From CAYZPW01 sp964480475 (GTDB taxonomy: Bacteria; B130-G9), in NCBI GenBank assembly GCA_964480475.1, contig CAYZPW010000082.1:1-16343 (forward strand): DNA of 16,343 nucleotides. Direction: 5' to 3'. Positions within the stretch are counted from its first letter, which is position 1, and each line of letters opens with the position of its first letter. Shown piece after piece: positions 14,701-16,343 of the stretch. The position numbers and the translations under genes were made by a program. The notes under the pieces were generated by a model that was given only the letters and a program-made list of their open reading frames with translations, had not been told where the DNA came from and did not search any database.

Positions 14701-16264
14701 TGACGCGCGGGTCTCGCCGCAGGGCGACAGGCTGTCTTGGGGTGACGTCTGCCTCAACCCGGAGCGGGCTGACCTCAACTTCTGGTTCACCGGTCGGCTT
14801 CAGCAGTTTTCTCGCCTCAGCGGTGTCAAGGGCAAGGTTACGGTCGGCACGTCGAAGCTGGAGTTGACGGGCCGGGCCGCGGACCTTGCAGAGCCAAAAC
14901 TCACCTTCCGCGTCGTGGGAAGCCCGATAAGAATGGCTGACATCTCAGCCCTTCTAGCGATATCTGACCCCAGTTTGGCACGTGGAGAGCTGGTGTTGAG
15001 TATGGACGGCAAGTTTGACCCTCAGGCGCCCACCGCTCGAAGATTCGAGGCTCAACTCCAAGCTCGGGACGTAAGCTTCGGCCTGAGCGGCGCCGAGAGA
15101 CACTTCGAGAACCTGAACTTCGCTTGTAAGGGCTCGCGCAATGTGATCAACGTTGATGGCTTTGGCGTGAGGGTCGGCCAGTCAACGGTGTCGCTAGACG
15201 CACGCGCCGATTTCGATGCGGACGTTCTGCGCCTCAATCTCAGGTCGCCTCAGCTCAACACGGCTGATTTCGTAACTGGCTTCTCCCCGAAAGAGCCAAG
15301 TGCGCTTCGCAGTGCTACCGAGACGTCAGTCACTGCGGCTGCGTCCGCCACCGATTTGACCTGGCTCGAGGAGCTGCCCTTCTTCGCCCGCGGCACCGTG
15401 GATGCGTCGGTCAGCGTGGACAGATTCAAGGCTGGTGAGCACGATTTCGGGCGGATAGAACTTACGCTGCCCGTCCGAGACGGTGTGCTGAGAATCGACG
15501 GCTTCCAGACGGATTTCTGTCAGGGCAATCTCAATCTTGACCTTGTGTCTCGAATACTCGTGGAATGCGGCCTCTCCGTCGAGACGGACTTCAAGATGAA
15601 GGACGTGAGGTTAGAAGAAGTGCTCGCCCTTCTGGGCACGAAGAAGGTTCTCGCGACCGGTAGGGCAAGTGTCTCTGGCGGATTCCAAGTTTGCGGCAGC
15701 GACACGGACGAACTGCTCAACTTCGCCGAAGGTCAACTGACGCTGAAGTCGAGGGACGGCATCATCAAGAAACTTGGCATTCTGTCCAAGATATTCTCGC
15801 TTCTGGACATTCTTAGGATTTTTAGGATGGACTTTCGGGATTTCGCCACGACCGGCACGTCATACGAGCTTTTGAAATGCACCGCGACGCTCGAGGACGG
15901 CGTCCTTTCCACACGGGATTTCGTGCTTGTTGGCAGCTCCATGAAGATGACCGCAATCTGCGATATCGACCTGCTTAATCAGTCGATTGAGTCAACAATA
16001 GGCGTGTTCCTGCTGCCCACAATGGGGAGCATCACCCATAAGATACCCTTCGTCGGGCCGTTGATCACTCAGGGGAACAAGACCTTGCTGCCAACCTATT
16101 TCCGCGTTTACGGCGACCTTTCCGACCCGAAAGTCGAGTCACTCCAGCTCGACGTAATCAAGCAAGGCACCATCGAGGCGCTGCGCAAGCTGCTCGGTTC
16201 AGGAGTCTCCGCTCCCACTTCGTCGGGTATTCGGCAGACGCAATTCGCCGCGAAAAGGGCGTGA
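11789..16264 (+). CDS. Very large AsmA/TamB/YhdP-like envelope protein (about 1490 aa)
   Basis: AsmA-like proteins are anchored in the inner membrane and span the periplasm; relatives YhdP and TamB carry phospholipids to the outer membrane. From ATG 11789, residues 2-20 are a membrane anchor (LLAAAILLLVAALTVPSLI). It is followed by the AsmA-type start NLDSYAHLLADALTEALGSRVAI and IEIPDGVGPIEKLSVPRARIDLDVVSLLFGKL. The long middle is made of repeated short beta-strand pairs with no catalytic motif, as in bridge-like lipid transfer proteins. The last 290 residues or so resemble the AsmA C-terminal region: FAEGQLTLKSRDGIIKKLGILSKIF near 1310-1335, then IPFVGPLITQGNKTLLPTYFRVYGDLSDPKV near 1418-1448. 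The frame is open upstream to TTG 11702, but the SD favours 11789. The stop overlaps the next gene by 4 bp. The exact subfamily is uncertain; membership of the AsmA-like clan is fairly secure. Confidence 0.88.
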   Translation: MRLLAAAILLLVAALTVPSLINLDSYAHLLADALTEALGSRVAIKSGRPAILPDVSFVVSSIEIPDGVGPIEKLSVPRARIDLDVVSLLFGKLLVEEVHIRNPQVWLVRDRRSEELPAPRPPAASGGESPLSFLRESDMLPERLDMSISGGRITIVDRVVASPATVETWFCDTDIEVNGMSCDAPFDLSASCDLPCGGDTGEIEAEFEIDPSALSSRDGLLPFRLKGNVSAEQIPLPLFTAYLPSKVREAGFSGHCGIEVSIETQGSRRIAFDGQAEIKQLSLRNSLAGQNAGEAHDLSMTFQILADRTDFIAQPIHMTIDENKLGGKLVMVRFGAPDPGVAFEVGCYEMPLATAFDLFLAPLMPEDAREKINSMSISGELRRLMVEFMGKASDLSDNSSLAPKSLAAHFSIRNATVSPFYETLDLRKLSGSVSLQDGIVSARIREGLIASPNVEQPVCSIESISTHWGFLGDLTEKAYRQPWMSPGEDRDPSRKDEPMVVARVKATSSFSGIPVICASVPSLSAAAPLFRNLDKLEGELIGSGDLTAFLAEAYDAQFDVRLTFWRGRLRYIPSDLELRIPYIVADIEPRSAKIRIKQPARGKPPIDATITIENPFSASEQMSVEGVIRAKPESLQALLDLSDPGYPMACTGPTIEIKMSAKGKLDELKLLINAGLTGQEISYDDWFRKQAGETCNLRVSATTTGLEEVSIDEAQLKIGGVTVRGSGKFVQTDAPRWELSAYLDETNVSELARFCPMVAHIDTKAKLSGWLRLLPIAKTVGQKTAGGSALTSSSCEAGLVATLDADTINKVLAAEVMPESISRAAEQMDFTSGRVKAEATTSFPLENVHDARFKVAAELQDLDVKHQDAPLELSGLSGNVEVSEEALHIRSMSGVLGKSDFELEAKVNKPLLAALEKDRWKTTDVNVHLSVKPALEDLRTFLGASFFEELSYSQAPEIELKTQGAPDDLAIDARVSPQGDRLSWGDVCLNPERADLNFWFTGRLQQFSRLSGVKGKVTVGTSKLELTGRAADLAEPKLTFRVVGSPIRMADISALLAISDPSLARGELVLSMDGKFDPQAPTARRFEAQLQARDVSFGLSGAERHFENLNFACKGSRNVINVDGFGVRVGQSTVSLDARADFDADVLRLNLRSPQLNTADFVTGFSPKEPSALRSATETSVTAAASATDLTWLEELPFFARGTVDASVSVDRFKAGEHDFGRIELTLPVRDGVLRIDGFQTDFCQGNLNLDLVSRILVECGLSVETDFKMKDVRLEEVLALLGTKKVLATGRASVSGGFQVCGSDTDELLNFAEGQLTLKSRDGIIKKLGILSKIFSLLDILRIFRMDFRDFATTGTSYELLKCTATLEDGVLSTRDFVLVGSSMKMTAICDIDLLNQSIESTIGVFLLPTMGSITHKIPFVGPLITQGNKTLLPTYFRVYGDLSDPKVESLQLDVIKQGTIEALRKLLGSGVSAPTSSGIRQTQFAAKRA

Positions 16265-16343
16265 AATGGCTTGTATCCATAGCCGCTGCGCTGATAGCAC
16301 TGAACCCGACCGCCAGCCTCTTCCTCTTGCCCCTCGAGGAGCT
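16261..16343 (+). CDS. N-terminus of a secreted or lipid-envelope protein (cut by window end)
   Basis: GTG 16261 overlaps the stop of the AsmA-like gene in a GTGA arrangement and opens a frame that stays open to the window end. The visible 27 residues form a signal peptide: a positive start (VKWL), then a hydrophobic core (SIAAALIAL) and a second hydrophobic patch (ASLFLLPL). No mature sequence is seen, so the function is unknown. The 4-bp overlap suggests co-translation with the AsmA-like gene and a shared envelope role. ATG 16266 opens another frame, but it gives no signal-like sequence. Confidence 0.55.
   Translation, partial: MKWLVSIAAALIALNPTASLFLLPLEE

Overview
The window is about 16.3 kb of fairly GC-rich DNA that reads like a chromosomal segment of a Gram-negative-type, probably uncultured bacterium. 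It carries core genes (rimO, clpX, yicC, asnS), several TTG/GTG start codons with good Shine-Dalgarno (SD) sites, and a giant AsmA-like envelope protein, which implies an outer membrane. The sequence does not allow a phylum to be named. No phage, integrase, transposase, CRISPR array, tRNA or rRNA is visible.

Layout. (1) 2-598 (+): C-terminal part of RimO, cut by the window edge. (2) 685-1539 (-): an unrecognised polytopic membrane protein, convergent with rimO. (3) 1540-1816: intergenic region with a 100-bp REPIN-like element (two inverted REP-like halves). A third, solitary half lies beside it and supplies the stop codon of the next gene. (4) 1817-4492 (-): an 891-aa fusion of two GT4 glycosyltransferase modules and a C-terminal beta-sandwich domain. 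(5) 4493-5020: a 528-bp gap without a convincing gene. Its GT-proximal half is a tandem array of 41-bp hairpin units, whose substitutions fit a structured RNA read from the minus strand as a 5' leader of the glycosyltransferase gene. (6) 5021-10774 (-): a long co-directional cluster, in transcription order clpX, yicC, a YhaM-like OB/HD exoribonuclease gene, asnS, a degenerate FtsE-like ABC ATPase gene, and an acidic DUF6812-like gene. Spacings are 11-70 bp, so it may be one transcript. (7) 10775-11134: divergent spacer with a candidate clpX promoter. (8) 11135-11613 (+): an overlapping antitoxin/ParE-type toxin pair. (9) 11789-16264 (+): an AsmA/TamB/YhdP-like envelope protein of about 1490 aa. 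It overlaps by 4 bp a following gene (16261 onward) that begins with a signal peptide and runs off the window.

How the genes fit together. The clpX-yicC-yhaM-asnS cluster combines proteolysis, RNA processing and translation, and its last two members are of unclear function. The AsmA-like protein and its secreted neighbour belong to the cell envelope, and the glycosyltransferase fusion probably serves surface polysaccharide synthesis.

The most unusual content is the 41-bp hairpin array upstream of the glycosyltransferase gene, the REPIN-like element that reaches into a coding end, and the ABC ATPase that keeps Walker A but has lost the usual Q-loop, signature, catalytic Glu and H-loop residues. 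No clearly new multi-gene system could be demonstrated.
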